A stretch of 64,000 nucleotides of DNA, taken from contig JAFLRY010000001.1 of NCBI GenBank assembly GCA_022511205.1, forward strand, positions 62,001-126,000. Reading direction: 5' to 3'. The notes beneath the pieces were generated by a model. It was not told where the DNA came from. It searched no databases and saw nothing but the letters and a program-made list of their open reading frames with translations. Positions 35,964 to 44,406 of the stretch are shown in pieces. The stretch's first letter is position 1. Each line of letters begins with the position of its first letter. The DNA comes from Eubacterium sp. GTDB lineage: Bacteria > Bacillota > Clostridia > Oscillospirales > Acutalibacteraceae. A program made the translations under genes and the position numbers.

Positions 35964-35981
35964 TACTAATCATTTATTTTA

Positions 35982-36010
35982 TTGAAAAATTTAGATATTT
36001 AATATATAAT
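35982..36010 (+). promoter_or_regulatory. Promoter of the DUF2809-Gfo/Idh operon
   Basis: TTGAAA, 17-base spacer and TATAAT about 33 bases before the DUF2809 start. The two divergent promoters lie back to back with 18 bases between their -35 boxes. Confidence 0.7.
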
Positions 36011-36042
36011 AGGCATAATCAATTATGCAATTGGGGCTCAGT

Positions 36043-36438
36043 ATGGAAAACAAAAAGAAAAAAAGAATATTCTATGCCGCGGCAACGCTTATCCTTTTGG
36101 CGGTTGAGGTGCTTATAGCGCTTTACGTTCACGATGATTTCGTGAGACCGTATATAGGCGACGTGCTGGCGGTTATCGTTGTTTACACATTCATACGAAT
36201 AATCGTTCCTGAAAAGTGTGCTTTGCTTCCCCTTTTCGTATTTATATTTGCAGTGGGAGTAGAGGTTTTGCAGTATTTTGATTTGGTAACGGTTTTAGGC
36301 TTGGAGGGCAACAGATTTTTAAAAATTTTGCTTGGATCTGTATTTGACTTGAAGGATATAATGTGCTATGCTATCGGCTGTGCATTATTAGGGCTATATG
36401 AGTTTGGAGGAAGAAAATTATGGAAAAGAAACCTGTAA
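36043..36438 (+). CDS. DUF2809-like small membrane protein
   Basis: A 131-residue protein with four hydrophobic helices and a PYIGDVLAVIVVYTFIR stretch, LPLFVFIFAVGVEVLQYF and a final DIMCYAIGCALL helix, which matches DUF2809. Function is unknown. I start at the second ATG (36043) because the first, at 36025, has no ribosome-binding site. The 3' end overlaps the Gfo/Idh gene by 19 bases, and the GGAGG for that gene is inside this one. Confidence 0.75.
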   Translation: MENKKKKRIFYAAATLILLAVEVLIALYVHDDFVRPYIGDVLAVIVVYTFIRIIVPEKCALLPLFVFIFAVGVEVLQYFDLVTVLGLEGNRFLKILLGSVFDLKDIMCYAIGCALLGLYEFGGRKLWKRNL

Positions 36439-37730
36439 CGGCAATAATCGTTGGAGCGGGCCACCGCGCACTCGTTTACAGTGAACTTGCAAAGAGCAAG
36501 CCCGAGCTGCTTAAAATTGTTGGCGTAGCCGATCCCAATCCCGTAAGACGTAAAAAGACTATGGAATATTTCGGCTTCGGCGAGGATATGTGCTTTGAAT
36601 CGGCGCAGGAGCTTGCCAAAAAAGGCAGACTTGCCGATACGATAATCAACGGCACTATGGATGAACAGCATATTGAAACTTCCCTTCCCCTTTTGGAAGC
36701 AGGCTACGATATGCTTCTTGAAAAGCCCTTTGCCGTAAATGAGGAAGAAATGCGCACCCTCGTTGAATGCGCGAGGAAAAACAACAGCAAGGTTATGATC
36801 TGCCACGTTCTGCGTTACACTCCCTTTTACTACAGCATTAAGGAACGCATCGTTAACGGCGAGATCGGCGATATTATCAATATCCAGATGACGGAACACG
36901 TCAGCTATCATCATCTTTCCACCTCATACGTTCGCGGAAAGTGGGCGAATTCCGACAGATGCCATACCACAATGCTTCTTGCGAAATGCTGCCATGATAT
37001 TGACCTTATGATGTGGTTTATGAGCGAAACGAAGCCTACTCAGATTTCCTCTTTCGGCTCTAAATACCAGTTTAAGCCCGAAAACGCCCCCGAGGGCGCG
37101 GGTACGATCTGTATGAAGGATTGCCCCCACGTTGACACCTGCGTTTACTCAACGAAAAGGCTTTATATCGACCACCCGGACAGATGGGCGTTTTACGTTT
37201 GGGACGCTCTTGAGCATATCGAAAACCCCACCATTGAGGACAAGATCGCCCTTATGAAGAGTGACAGCCCCTACGCAAGATGTATGTATAAGTGCGACAA
37301 CAACGTTGTTGACCATCAGAGCGTACTTGTTAACTTTGCCAGCGGCGCAACGGGAACGCACAATATGGTGGGCGGCTCGGCAGAGCCCAGAAGAAACATA
37401 CATATTATCGGCACTAAGGGCGAGATTTTCGGCAACTTTGAGGAATCGAAATTCACCGCGCTTAAGATAAACCCGTCACCAGACGCTCACCACGAGGAGT
37501 GCGACATAGAAGAGGTCGACCTCAAGGTTACGGGCGATATGGTTGGCGCTTACGGCGGACACGGCGGCGGAGACGAACGCCTTTCCGAGGATTTCGTTCA
37601 CTTCATCAGAGGTGAAAAGCCGAGCCTTGCCTGCACCTCTATATTTGATTCGGTTGCCGGTCACCTCTGCGTTTATCTCGCTGATAAATCAAGGGAAAAA
37701 GGCGGTATGCCTATAGACGTTGTGTTTTAA
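36420..37730 (+). CDS. Gfo/Idh/MocA-family oxidoreductase with Cys cluster
   Basis: A 436-residue NAD(P)-dependent oxidoreductase. The N-terminal Rossmann motif is IIVGAGHRALVYS, and EKPFAVNEEE is the family EKP segment near residue 101. Between about residues 225 and 300 there is an insert with five cysteines (CMKDCPHVDTC and later RCMYKC), suggesting a bound metal. Substrate is probably a sugar or inositol derivative. It is co-transcribed with DUF2809 and followed by a terminator. Confidence 0.85.
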   Translation: MEKKPVTAIIVGAGHRALVYSELAKSKPELLKIVGVADPNPVRRKKTMEYFGFGEDMCFESAQELAKKGRLADTIINGTMDEQHIETSLPLLEAGYDMLLEKPFAVNEEEMRTLVECARKNNSKVMICHVLRYTPFYYSIKERIVNGEIGDIINIQMTEHVSYHHLSTSYVRGKWANSDRCHTTMLLAKCCHDIDLMMWFMSETKPTQISSFGSKYQFKPENAPEGAGTICMKDCPHVDTCVYSTKRLYIDHPDRWAFYVWDALEHIENPTIEDKIALMKSDSPYARCMYKCDNNVVDHQSVLVNFASGATGTHNMVGGSAEPRRNIHIIGTKGEIFGNFEESKFTALKINPSPDAHHEECDIEEVDLKVTGDMVGAYGGHGGGDERLSEDFVHFIRGEKPSLACTSIFDSVAGHLCVYLADKSREKGGMPIDVVF

Positions 37731-37747
37731 AGTATAACTGATAAACG

Positions 37748-37779
37748 AAGCCACCCATTGAATGGATGGCTTTATTTTT
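37748..37779 (+). terminator. Intrinsic terminator after the Gfo/Idh gene
   Basis: AGCCACCCATT pairs with ATGGATGGCT (one mismatch) followed by TTATTTTT. Confidence 0.85.
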
Positions 37780-37824
37780 GGCGTAAATGATTTATAAAAA
37801 AATTTTAAATTATTTTGTAACACT

Positions 37825-37854
37825 TTGATCGTTTTTCAATACTTACATTATAAC
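37825..37854 (+). promoter_or_regulatory. Candidate promoter for the HExxH lipoprotein
   Basis: TTGATC, 18-base spacer and TATAAC, about 35 bases before the start codon. Confidence 0.45.
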
Positions 37855-37888
37855 AGTGTCTGTAATTATATCAAAAAAGAGGGATATT

Positions 37889-39763
37889 ATGAAAAGCTTC
37901 AAAGCTTTTGCTTCAAAAAAGAAAACGCATATTATATCAGCTGTTTTATTTCTATTGATCGCATCCTTATTCGCAGGGTGTGCAAGCTTTAACGGGCTAC
38001 TAAAGCGTGAATACACGCTGATGAATTCCGCCGTACCGATTGCCGGTAATAATAACCTATTCTACGTTCCCAATGAAATCGTTGAAAACACTGATGATAT
38101 AGATTTTTATGCTTTTTGTGATGATCTGCTGATAAGCTCTTATGTTTACGATGAACAATTCAATCCCCAAAAAATCAATTTAAAGCGTATTTCATTAGCT
38201 GACGGCGAATTGGCTTATGAGGCGAATATTACTTGCGGCGGAAGCGTTAATATTCAGGTATCCGATAACGCTGTTTCTGTTACAGACCCGGTTGGCGGCA
38301 AAGTCACAGTGCTGAATGAACGTCTCGTTGAGTCCGCAGTCTATAATTTTGAAAGCAGTAACGATTACGAATGGTACTATAACAATGATACGAAAAAGCT
38401 TTTCAGCTTAAACAACAACGTTGTATATTCTTTAGATCTGCCGTCAAAAGAGCGCACCGATATTCTTACTGATATAACGGAAATCGGAGTATGCGGGATT
38501 TCTGATGCGTACGTTGTATTCACATACATAGACGTAAAAAGCCAAATGTACCGCAGTGCAAGCCTGAATTTAGAAAGCGGCAGGGTCGAGGCTTCACCGA
38601 TCAACGGCGAGCTTTGGTTTGACAGTTTCAGAAAGGGAGAAAATTGGATATTACGAGGCGCTTTAACGGACGGAGACTACGTATTACATACATCAAATGA
38701 AGGCAGGATATTGCCGCGAAATGATACAAATAATGATCTTCTGTTCGCTCCGCAGGACCGTCTGTTAACTTTAGACTTAGGCATTAAAAACATGAATCTC
38801 TATGAGCTTGACGGAAGCTTCATCTCCCATTGCGCTTTGCCGGAAAATGAAGATTATTATACCGGGCGAAATTTGATTTGGAATGCGCATTGGAACGGAT
38901 ATTTCTTTATAGAATATGAAAGTGATCCCGAGTCATTCAGCCGTTCAGGAAAATTATTGTTTTGGGATTTGAATACAGAAACCTCCGGCTCTGCGCTGCA
39001 GCTTCAAAGCACTGAGAAAACCTCGGTTTCCGGCGGAAAATCTGCCGATCCTGAGCTTTATGCAAGGGCGGCAAAGCTGTCCGAACAGTTTGGTGTAGAT
39101 ATCCGTATTGCCGACCAATGCCGCCTTGATTACGGCGAGTTTACTTCTGATGAAGAAAATGATTTCAGAGCAGTATCGTTAGCTCTTGATTATTTGGAGA
39201 AAGCTTTGGAGCAATACCCCAAAGGATTTTTTAAACAGCTTTCATACGGCAATGTTTCGTCCGTTCGCATAGAGCTTGTAACGGATCTTATATCCCCTGC
39301 CGAAATGCCCAATTCGATCGCATTTGAGAAAGAAGAGGGCGATCATTCCCTTATCGTTATGGATATGAGCACTTCCTCCGAGTGGGAATTCTATCACGAG
39401 GTTTCGCATATTATTGATAAACGCCTTGAATGGGACGCGCGCCTCAGGAGTGATGCCGTATACAGCAACGCAGGCTGGCTGGAGCTTCAGCCGAAGGGCT
39501 TTGAATATGCCTATTCCTATACAGATATCCCCGATCATGCAGACGAATTTGATTATACAGAATACTTTGTCAGAGACTACGCGATGATTTCACCAACTGA
39601 GGATAGGGCTACCTTATTGGAAGTAGCAATGAGCGGTTATTTTGATACGGAAAAAGGAAGTCACCTTTGGAACAAGCTGAATTACTATAGCAAAAGCATT
39701 CGCGATTGCTTTGATACGACAGGCTGGCCTGAAACGACCGCTTGGGAAGAAGCTTTGCAATGA
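37889..39763 (+). CDS. Lipoprotein with C-terminal HExxH metallopeptidase-like domain
   Basis: A 624-residue secreted lipoprotein. The signal peptide ends at the lipobox LFAGC (Cys about residue 31). Residues about 45-370 are repetitive beta-strand-rich sequence with many Asp/Asn/Tyr, suggestive of a beta-propeller. The C-terminal domain has HEVSH at about 503-507 and, about 64 residues later, SPTEDRATLLE, which fits a gluzincin third ligand (Glu near 571). The start at 37889 has AGAGGG upstream. I do not recognise the family; a surface peptidase is the most likely reading. Confidence 0.75.
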   Translation: MKSFKAFASKKKTHIISAVLFLLIASLFAGCASFNGLLKREYTLMNSAVPIAGNNNLFYVPNEIVENTDDIDFYAFCDDLLISSYVYDEQFNPQKINLKRISLADGELAYEANITCGGSVNIQVSDNAVSVTDPVGGKVTVLNERLVESAVYNFESSNDYEWYYNNDTKKLFSLNNNVVYSLDLPSKERTDILTDITEIGVCGISDAYVVFTYIDVKSQMYRSASLNLESGRVEASPINGELWFDSFRKGENWILRGALTDGDYVLHTSNEGRILPRNDTNNDLLFAPQDRLLTLDLGIKNMNLYELDGSFISHCALPENEDYYTGRNLIWNAHWNGYFFIEYESDPESFSRSGKLLFWDLNTETSGSALQLQSTEKTSVSGGKSADPELYARAAKLSEQFGVDIRIADQCRLDYGEFTSDEENDFRAVSLALDYLEKALEQYPKGFFKQLSYGNVSSVRIELVTDLISPAEMPNSIAFEKEEGDHSLIVMDMSTSSEWEFYHEVSHIIDKRLEWDARLRSDAVYSNAGWLELQPKGFEYAYSYTDIPDHADEFDYTEYFVRDYAMISPTEDRATLLEVAMSGYFDTEKGSHLWNKLNYYSKSIRDCFDTTGWPETTAWEEALQ

Positions 39764-39770
39764 AAGTAAC

Positions 39771-39802
39771 AAAACCACCCGTCAATGGGTGGTTTTGTTT
39801 TT
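39771..39802 (+). terminator. Terminator between convergent genes
   Basis: AAAACCACCC, loop GTCAAT, GGGTGGTTTT followed by GTTTTT. The stem is the same as in the prs terminator at 19546. It probably ends the lipoprotein gene and may also stop the minus-strand mannosidase transcript. Confidence 0.88.
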
Positions 39803-42800
39803 AGTAATATGCTTTTATGGTTTTAATTTCAAAAGGTCTGAACTGTGTTTTAAACTCATTGCCCAAAACGGTATCCCCTGTTTTTTCCTCAAGCATATTC
39901 GTTAATTCGAATTTCTTAACCTTGTCAGCAAACTTGATCTCGCAATTTGTAAACGTTCCTTCAGCTTCATAAAGGCGGACGATGAAGGCCTTATCCGCAT
40001 CCTCGCAGGGCTTTATCGCCTCAACGATGATATTGGGAGCATTTACCTTAACAAGCTGTAAAATATCAAATTTGCCCTGTGAAACGATATGAGGAATATT
40101 CAGCTCATAGGCAGGTCTTGCGACGGCTTCGGCAGAATATCCGCAGTTATGGGGCATAAAGGAGTAAACGCAGTGGTGATATCCCCTGTCGCCCTCAATA
40201 TCGGGGCGGTTGCCGCCCTTGTGAAGTGAAAGCCGAAGGCTTGATCCCTTAGCAGAAATGCCGTATTTGCAATCATTCAGAATGGCTATGCCGTAATTCG
40301 GCTCGGAAAGATCTGTGTACTTATGATTGACCACCTCAAACTTTGCCTGCTCGAGCGTGTTATTTCTCGTGGTGGGGCGCTTGCAGTTGCCGAACTGAAT
40401 TTCCTGGCGAACGAAATCCTCACGAACGCTCGTATCAAAGGCGGTTTTCAGGAAACGGTGATTGTCCTGCCAATCCATATATGTATCAAAGCGAACCTCG
40501 GGAGAATCGGCAAAAAAGATCATATCCTGCGTGATGCTTGACTTCTCGCTGATCTGATACTTGCTTCTGATTATAAAAGCGACCGCGCCGTTAGATACCA
40601 CTTCCCTGCTGAGAAGCGCCCCGCACTCCTTGAATTTCAGCTCGATATCAGCGTCGATATCCCAGTTATCCCAGGAGGACGGCACGTCTTCAGCCATAAG
40701 GAATGTATTGAACAGCAGACCGTCTACCAATTCCCTGTTAGCTTTTGTATCAACGAACGAAGAAATAAAGCCGTTTTCATTGAATTTTATATTAGCAAAC
40801 GGCGTTGTAAGATTGTCTCCGTCATATTCGAACGGGCTGTCAACAGCGAATGCATCATCAGTTATTTCAAGATGAACCGATGAGTACGCGCCTATATCAA
40901 TTCCGCCGATAATCAGCTTCTTATTGCCGTTGATATCGGTGTATCTTTGCTGTGGATATCCCGAAATATTCTCGCCAAAATCATCCGCGAAAATCGCATC
41001 GTGTCTCTCAAAAGAAAGCGTATTCGTGACGGAAATTCCATCGCCCGTTCCTTTGCTCAATTCAGCAATACAGCCGTCTGCTTTGCGTATCATTTCGCCC
41101 ATTTCAGCCTTGCATTGCTTATGCGCGGCGTTTATGCAAGTTCCCGGCAGGATATCGTGGAATTGGTTTATAAGCAGAGTTTCATAAAGCGCATTCGTTT
41201 TATCGGGACTGCAGATTTCGCCCTTTTGAACGCACTCATTTACGGTTAAGATTTCAAGATCACGAAGCTTCAATTCTGCTTTTCTGTTGTTGCGCTTGAT
41301 TTCGTGCTGATTCGTCAGGGTGCCTCTGTGAAGCTCAAGATAAAGCTCGCCGGAATAAACGTTGGGATCAGCGGCAGTTTCTTCAAGATCTCGCATAAAA
41401 TCGCTGACGGTAACGCTTTTCGCCTTAGGGATCTCATTAAGATCGGCGCAACGCCTGCCCATTTCTATCATCTCAAACTGCGGACCACCACCGCCGTCTC
41501 CGTAGCCGAACGCTGAAAGCCGCTTGTTTGAAACGCCCGCCTGTCCGCCTGCGTTCTTGTCAGTGTAAACAGCTTCCAATTGTGTTTTCGGATCGGGCCA
41601 GGTGTGGGTTAAATTGAAGTGAGCAAAAACTTTCGTTCCGTCTATTCCCTGCCAATAAAACGTATCATATGGGAAGCGGTTGGTATCGTTCCAAGTAATT
41701 TTCGTAGTTAGGAAATAATCGACTCCGCAGCCCTTCATGATTTGCGGGATCGCGGCGGAATAGCCAAAGGTATCGGGAAGCCAGAAGCAATCAGAGGTGT
41801 AGCCGAAATGCTTTCTCGTGAAGCGCTGACCCCATAAAAATTGGCGCACCATTGCTTCGCCTGAGGTGATATTGCAGTCGCATTCCACCCAAACGGCGCC
41901 GTTTGGCTCATATCTGCCCTCAGTTACCTTTTCCTTGATACGCTCGAACAGATCGGGATAGTTTTTCAAAATCATATCACTGTGGCAGGAGGAGCTTTGT
42001 ACGAATTTATATTCGGGATACTGCTCCATAAGGCTTATCTGATTTGAATAGGTGCGGGCGCATTTCTTTACCGTTTCACCGATATGCCAGAGCCACGCCG
42101 TATCCATATGGGAATGCCCGATAACGCCCACCTCAGGCGCGTTTACGCCGTTTTTCTCGCTGAGAATCTCAGTTAGATAGGGCTGAGCCGCTCTGATCGC
42201 GCCGATAAAATTCTCGGGTGAAGTATCATCGGGAGAATAGAAAAGAAGCTTATGTACCTCAGTTAATGCATTGATTGCGCGCGCCTTGAAAAAGCTTGAA
42301 TCGGGCAGGTACTCCGCAAGTTGATTTACGGTTTTTAAGTCAAAATAAAACTTGCAAATCTCGTCATTTTTAACGCAGACATCAAGGCTTTCGAATGAAT
42401 ATTTATAATCCCTCGTTTCCTCGGAAAAGGGATCGCAACCGTGGTAATCATGACCCGCGTAATACTCGATAGCTATATTGATTTTCTCGCCCGCGGCGGC
42501 GTTTTTCTTGATAAGTCCGCAATAATGATTGCCGTGGGAAGTATACACGATTTTCGTGTTGAAAGTGCCGAAAGGAACTCCGTTTACCCATAGCATTGCT
42601 TCGTAGCCGCCCATATGAGGCATAACGAAAATATCCCTGCCGTCAAGACTTTCAGGCACGGTAAACTCCGATTTCATCCAGCAGTAGCGCCCTTCTCCGC
42701 CCCACTCCCAGCCTGACGTTATATTTTCAAAAAGCTCTTCATCGGGAATGGAATGATATTGCTTATCCGCAACAAAAGCAGATACGGGAACGCTTTCGAT

Positions 42801-42884
42801 TATTTCAAATAAATAGGGATTTATGGTCTCCTCAAAACGCTTTAATTTTGAAAGCATTTTTTCATAATGTGCCTTGCAAAGCAT
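39801..42884 (-). CDS. Alpha-mannosidase, GH38
   Basis: A 1027-residue GH38 enzyme. The zinc-binding GHSHMDTAWLW is near residue 265, and the nucleophile Asp lies in WLPDTFGYS. Domain order: an N-terminal ~240-residue accessory region, the seven-stranded barrel, a three-helix bundle, and C-terminal beta-sandwich domains. No signal peptide, so it is likely cytoplasmic and processes imported mannosides. A GAGGTG Shine-Dalgarno precedes the ATG. It is monocistronic. Confidence 0.93.
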   Translation of the reverse strand: MLCKAHYEKMLSKLKRFEETINPYLFEIIESVPVSAFVADKQYHSIPDEELFENITSGWEWGGEGRYCWMKSEFTVPESLDGRDIFVMPHMGGYEAMLWVNGVPFGTFNTKIVYTSHGNHYCGLIKKNAAAGEKINIAIEYYAGHDYHGCDPFSEETRDYKYSFESLDVCVKNDEICKFYFDLKTVNQLAEYLPDSSFFKARAINALTEVHKLLFYSPDDTSPENFIGAIRAAQPYLTEILSEKNGVNAPEVGVIGHSHMDTAWLWHIGETVKKCARTYSNQISLMEQYPEYKFVQSSSCHSDMILKNYPDLFERIKEKVTEGRYEPNGAVWVECDCNITSGEAMVRQFLWGQRFTRKHFGYTSDCFWLPDTFGYSAAIPQIMKGCGVDYFLTTKITWNDTNRFPYDTFYWQGIDGTKVFAHFNLTHTWPDPKTQLEAVYTDKNAGGQAGVSNKRLSAFGYGDGGGGPQFEMIEMGRRCADLNEIPKAKSVTVSDFMRDLEETAADPNVYSGELYLELHRGTLTNQHEIKRNNRKAELKLRDLEILTVNECVQKGEICSPDKTNALYETLLINQFHDILPGTCINAAHKQCKAEMGEMIRKADGCIAELSKGTGDGISVTNTLSFERHDAIFADDFGENISGYPQQRYTDINGNKKLIIGGIDIGAYSSVHLEITDDAFAVDSPFEYDGDNLTTPFANIKFNENGFISSFVDTKANRELVDGLLFNTFLMAEDVPSSWDNWDIDADIELKFKECGALLSREVVSNGAVAFIIRSKYQISEKSSITQDMIFFADSPEVRFDTYMDWQDNHRFLKTAFDTSVREDFVRQEIQFGNCKRPTTRNNTLEQAKFEVVNHKYTDLSEPNYGIAILNDCKYGISAKGSSLRLSLHKGGNRPDIEGDRGYHHCVYSFMPHNCGYSAEAVARPAYELNIPHIVSQGKFDILQLVKVNAPNIIVEAIKPCEDADKAFIVRLYEAEGTFTNCEIKFADKVKKFELTNMLEEKTGDTVLGNEFKTQFRPFEIKTIKAYY

Positions 42885-42904
42885 GCGATCACCTCTTGAT
42901 ATTT

Positions 42905-42933
42905 ACCATACCATACGGCAATCAATTTTTCAA
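42905..42933 (-). promoter_or_regulatory. Weak promoter candidate for the GH38 gene
   Basis: Minus strand TTGAAA, 17-base spacer and TATGGT. The -10 is poor, so this may need an activator. Confidence 0.35.
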
Positions 42934-43000
42934 TCTTAAAAGAAATTTATTGTATATTTTACCTTTTCCTTCTAAGAATATTATTGCGGAGGTGAAAACA

Positions 43001-43177
43001 ATGACCAGTAAAGAATTATTGTATATTGATGACGCTCTCGGCCACGAGCAGTACTTTCAGACGAAGTGCAACGAGGTTATCAGCCAGCTTCAGGACAGAG
43101 AGCTTAAAACAACAGTACAGCAGATGCAGCAGACACACCAGCAAATCTATCAGAGTTTCTTTAGCTTATTAGGTTAA
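43001..43177 (+). CDS. Small spore-coat-like protein (CotF-type)
   Basis: A 58-residue protein starting MTSKELLYIDDALGHEQYF, rich in Gln and Tyr, resembling the coat protein F/YhcQ group found in spore formers. The gene has a GGAGGTG Shine-Dalgarno 7 bases before the ATG. The frame is open further upstream to 42848, but that would run into the divergent mannosidase region. It is followed after 31 bases by a second coat-like gene. Confidence 0.75.
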   Translation: MTSKELLYIDDALGHEQYFQTKCNEVISQLQDRELKTTVQQMQQTHQQIYQSFFSLLG

Positions 43178-43208
43178 AGCAAAACGATCACATCAGGGAG
43201 GTAAAATA

Positions 43209-43463
43209 ATGGACGATAAAAACTTAATGCAAAACATTCTTTTGCTTGAAAAGGGCGTGTGCGATCTCTATATGCACGGCTCAATCGAATCATCAACGCA
43301 AAACGTTCATCAGGCTTTCAAGACCGCGCTGAACGATTCGCTCAATATTCAGGATACGATCTACACCAAGATGTCCGCCAAAGGCTGGTATCAGACCGAG
43401 CAGGCGGAGCAGACGAAGATCGACAATTTAAAGCAGAAATTCAGCACACAGAGTGCTCAATGA
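43209..43463 (+). CDS. Spore coat protein (CotF/YhcQ family)
   Basis: An 84-residue protein with LLLEKGVCDLYMHG near the N-terminus and TIYTKMSAKGWYQTEQA near the C-terminus, the pattern of the four-helix coat F family. With its short neighbour it forms a likely complex in the spore coat. An AGGGAGG Shine-Dalgarno precedes it, and a terminator follows. No sporulation sigma-factor promoter was convincing. Confidence 0.85.
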   Translation: MDDKNLMQNILLLEKGVCDLYMHGSIESSTQNVHQAFKTALNDSLNIQDTIYTKMSAKGWYQTEQAEQTKIDNLKQKFSTQSAQ

Positions 43464-43469
43464 TTAAAA

Positions 43470-43497
43470 GCCGCATTCATATGCGGCTCTTTTATTG
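43470..43497 (+). terminator. Intrinsic terminator after coat genes
   Basis: AGCCGCAT, loop TCAT, ATGCGGCT, then CTTTTATT. Confidence 0.88.
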
Positions 43498-43523
43498 ACA
43501 ATAAAATGTATTAATGATATCTT
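43496..43523 (+). promoter_or_regulatory. Candidate promoter for the Pr6Pr-like gene
   Basis: TTGACA, 16-base spacer and TATCTT, starting at the end of the preceding terminator and about 32 bases before the start codon. Confidence 0.4.
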
Positions 43524-43555
43524 TTTCTTATAAGCCAAAGAAAGAGTTGTTTATT

Positions 43556-44305
43556 ATGGAAGAAAAGAAAATCAATCCGCTTTATACGAAAAAATGGTTT
43601 GGGATCGTTTTGCTGATCCTCGGCGTTTTCAGCGTTATGGTGATTCTGCACAGGCTCGCTTATTACGTTTATGAGTTTGATCCCAAATATTCGCCGATCG
43701 ATTACGGCAGATTCAATATTCTTTCTTATTTCACCGTTCAGTCAAACATTTTCGTTTGCTTTTATCTGCTCGTTTCCGCATTCGCCGTTTTTGGAAATAA
43801 GAAGGCGCAAAAAATTGCTTTTGATCCAATGCTCGGCGCAATGGTGACTACTTATATAATCGTTACAGGTGTTGTTTACTGCTGCGGTATCCCCCTAGGA
43901 TTCACGCCGCCCTTTAAATGGGATAACCCGACCCACGCTATGTCAAGCTTTATACAGGTTTATCACCATATGATAATCCCACCGATAATGCTTGCGCTGT
44001 GGTTCTTCCCTGCGATAAATAAAAAAGTAAGCTATAAAAAGGCGTGGCTGTTCGGAATATATCCCCTTGCATATTCTATATTCTCAATGGTCAGGGGCGC
44101 GATTTCGAATCCCACATTTTATCCCTATCCGTTCTACGAGCCAAGCTTCTTTGCCAATATGCTTTTTGCAGATAAAGGGCTGAATCTTTTTCAATCTTAT
44201 CTGCTGATGTTGCCTGTATTGGTAGTTGGAATCGGAATTTTCATTGCGCTGGGAGCAATAATCATTTTGATAAATAACAGGCTAATAAAAGAAATTAACG
44301 AATAA
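43556..44305 (+). CDS. Pr6Pr-like multi-pass membrane protein
   Basis: A 249-residue protein with about six membrane helices. LSYFTVQSNIFVCFY, a conserved His in a DNPTHAMSSFIQVYHHMI-type segment and YPLAYSIFSMVRG resemble the Pr6Pr family, related to eukaryotic AIG1/FAR-17a proteins that hydrolyse fatty-acid esters. Enzymatic activity is not shown for the bacterial members. I take the ATG at 43556; the longer frame starts inside the terminator/promoter region. Confidence 0.72.
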   Translation: MEEKKINPLYTKKWFGIVLLILGVFSVMVILHRLAYYVYEFDPKYSPIDYGRFNILSYFTVQSNIFVCFYLLVSAFAVFGNKKAQKIAFDPMLGAMVTTYIIVTGVVYCCGIPLGFTPPFKWDNPTHAMSSFIQVYHHMIIPPIMLALWFFPAINKKVSYKKAWLFGIYPLAYSIFSMVRGAISNPTFYPYPFYEPSFFANMLFADKGLNLFQSYLLMLPVLVVGIGIFIALGAIIILINNRLIKEINE

Positions 44306-44310
44306 AAAAG

Positions 44311-44360
44311 CGGAAGGGTTTAAGCCCTTCCGTCAAACGGGACATCGACGGCGCCGTCCC
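44311..44360. repeat. Two tandem hairpins before the terminator
   Basis: CGGAAGGG/CCCTTCCG (44311-44332) and GGGAC/GTCCC around a GC-rich centre (44339-44360) precede the terminator. Such G/C-rich intergenic hairpin arrays are often dispersed repeats in clostridial genomes; I cannot test copy number here. Confidence 0.5.
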
Positions 44361-44372
44361 CTACAATAGAAA

Positions 44373-44399
44373 CCTCCCCTTGCAAGGGGAGGCTTTTTT
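44373..44399 (+). terminator. Strong intrinsic terminator
   Basis: CCTCCCCTT, loop GC, AAGGGGAGG, then CTTTTTT. It separates convergent genes and may act in both directions. Confidence 0.88.
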
Positions 44400-44406
44400 G
44401 TATCTA

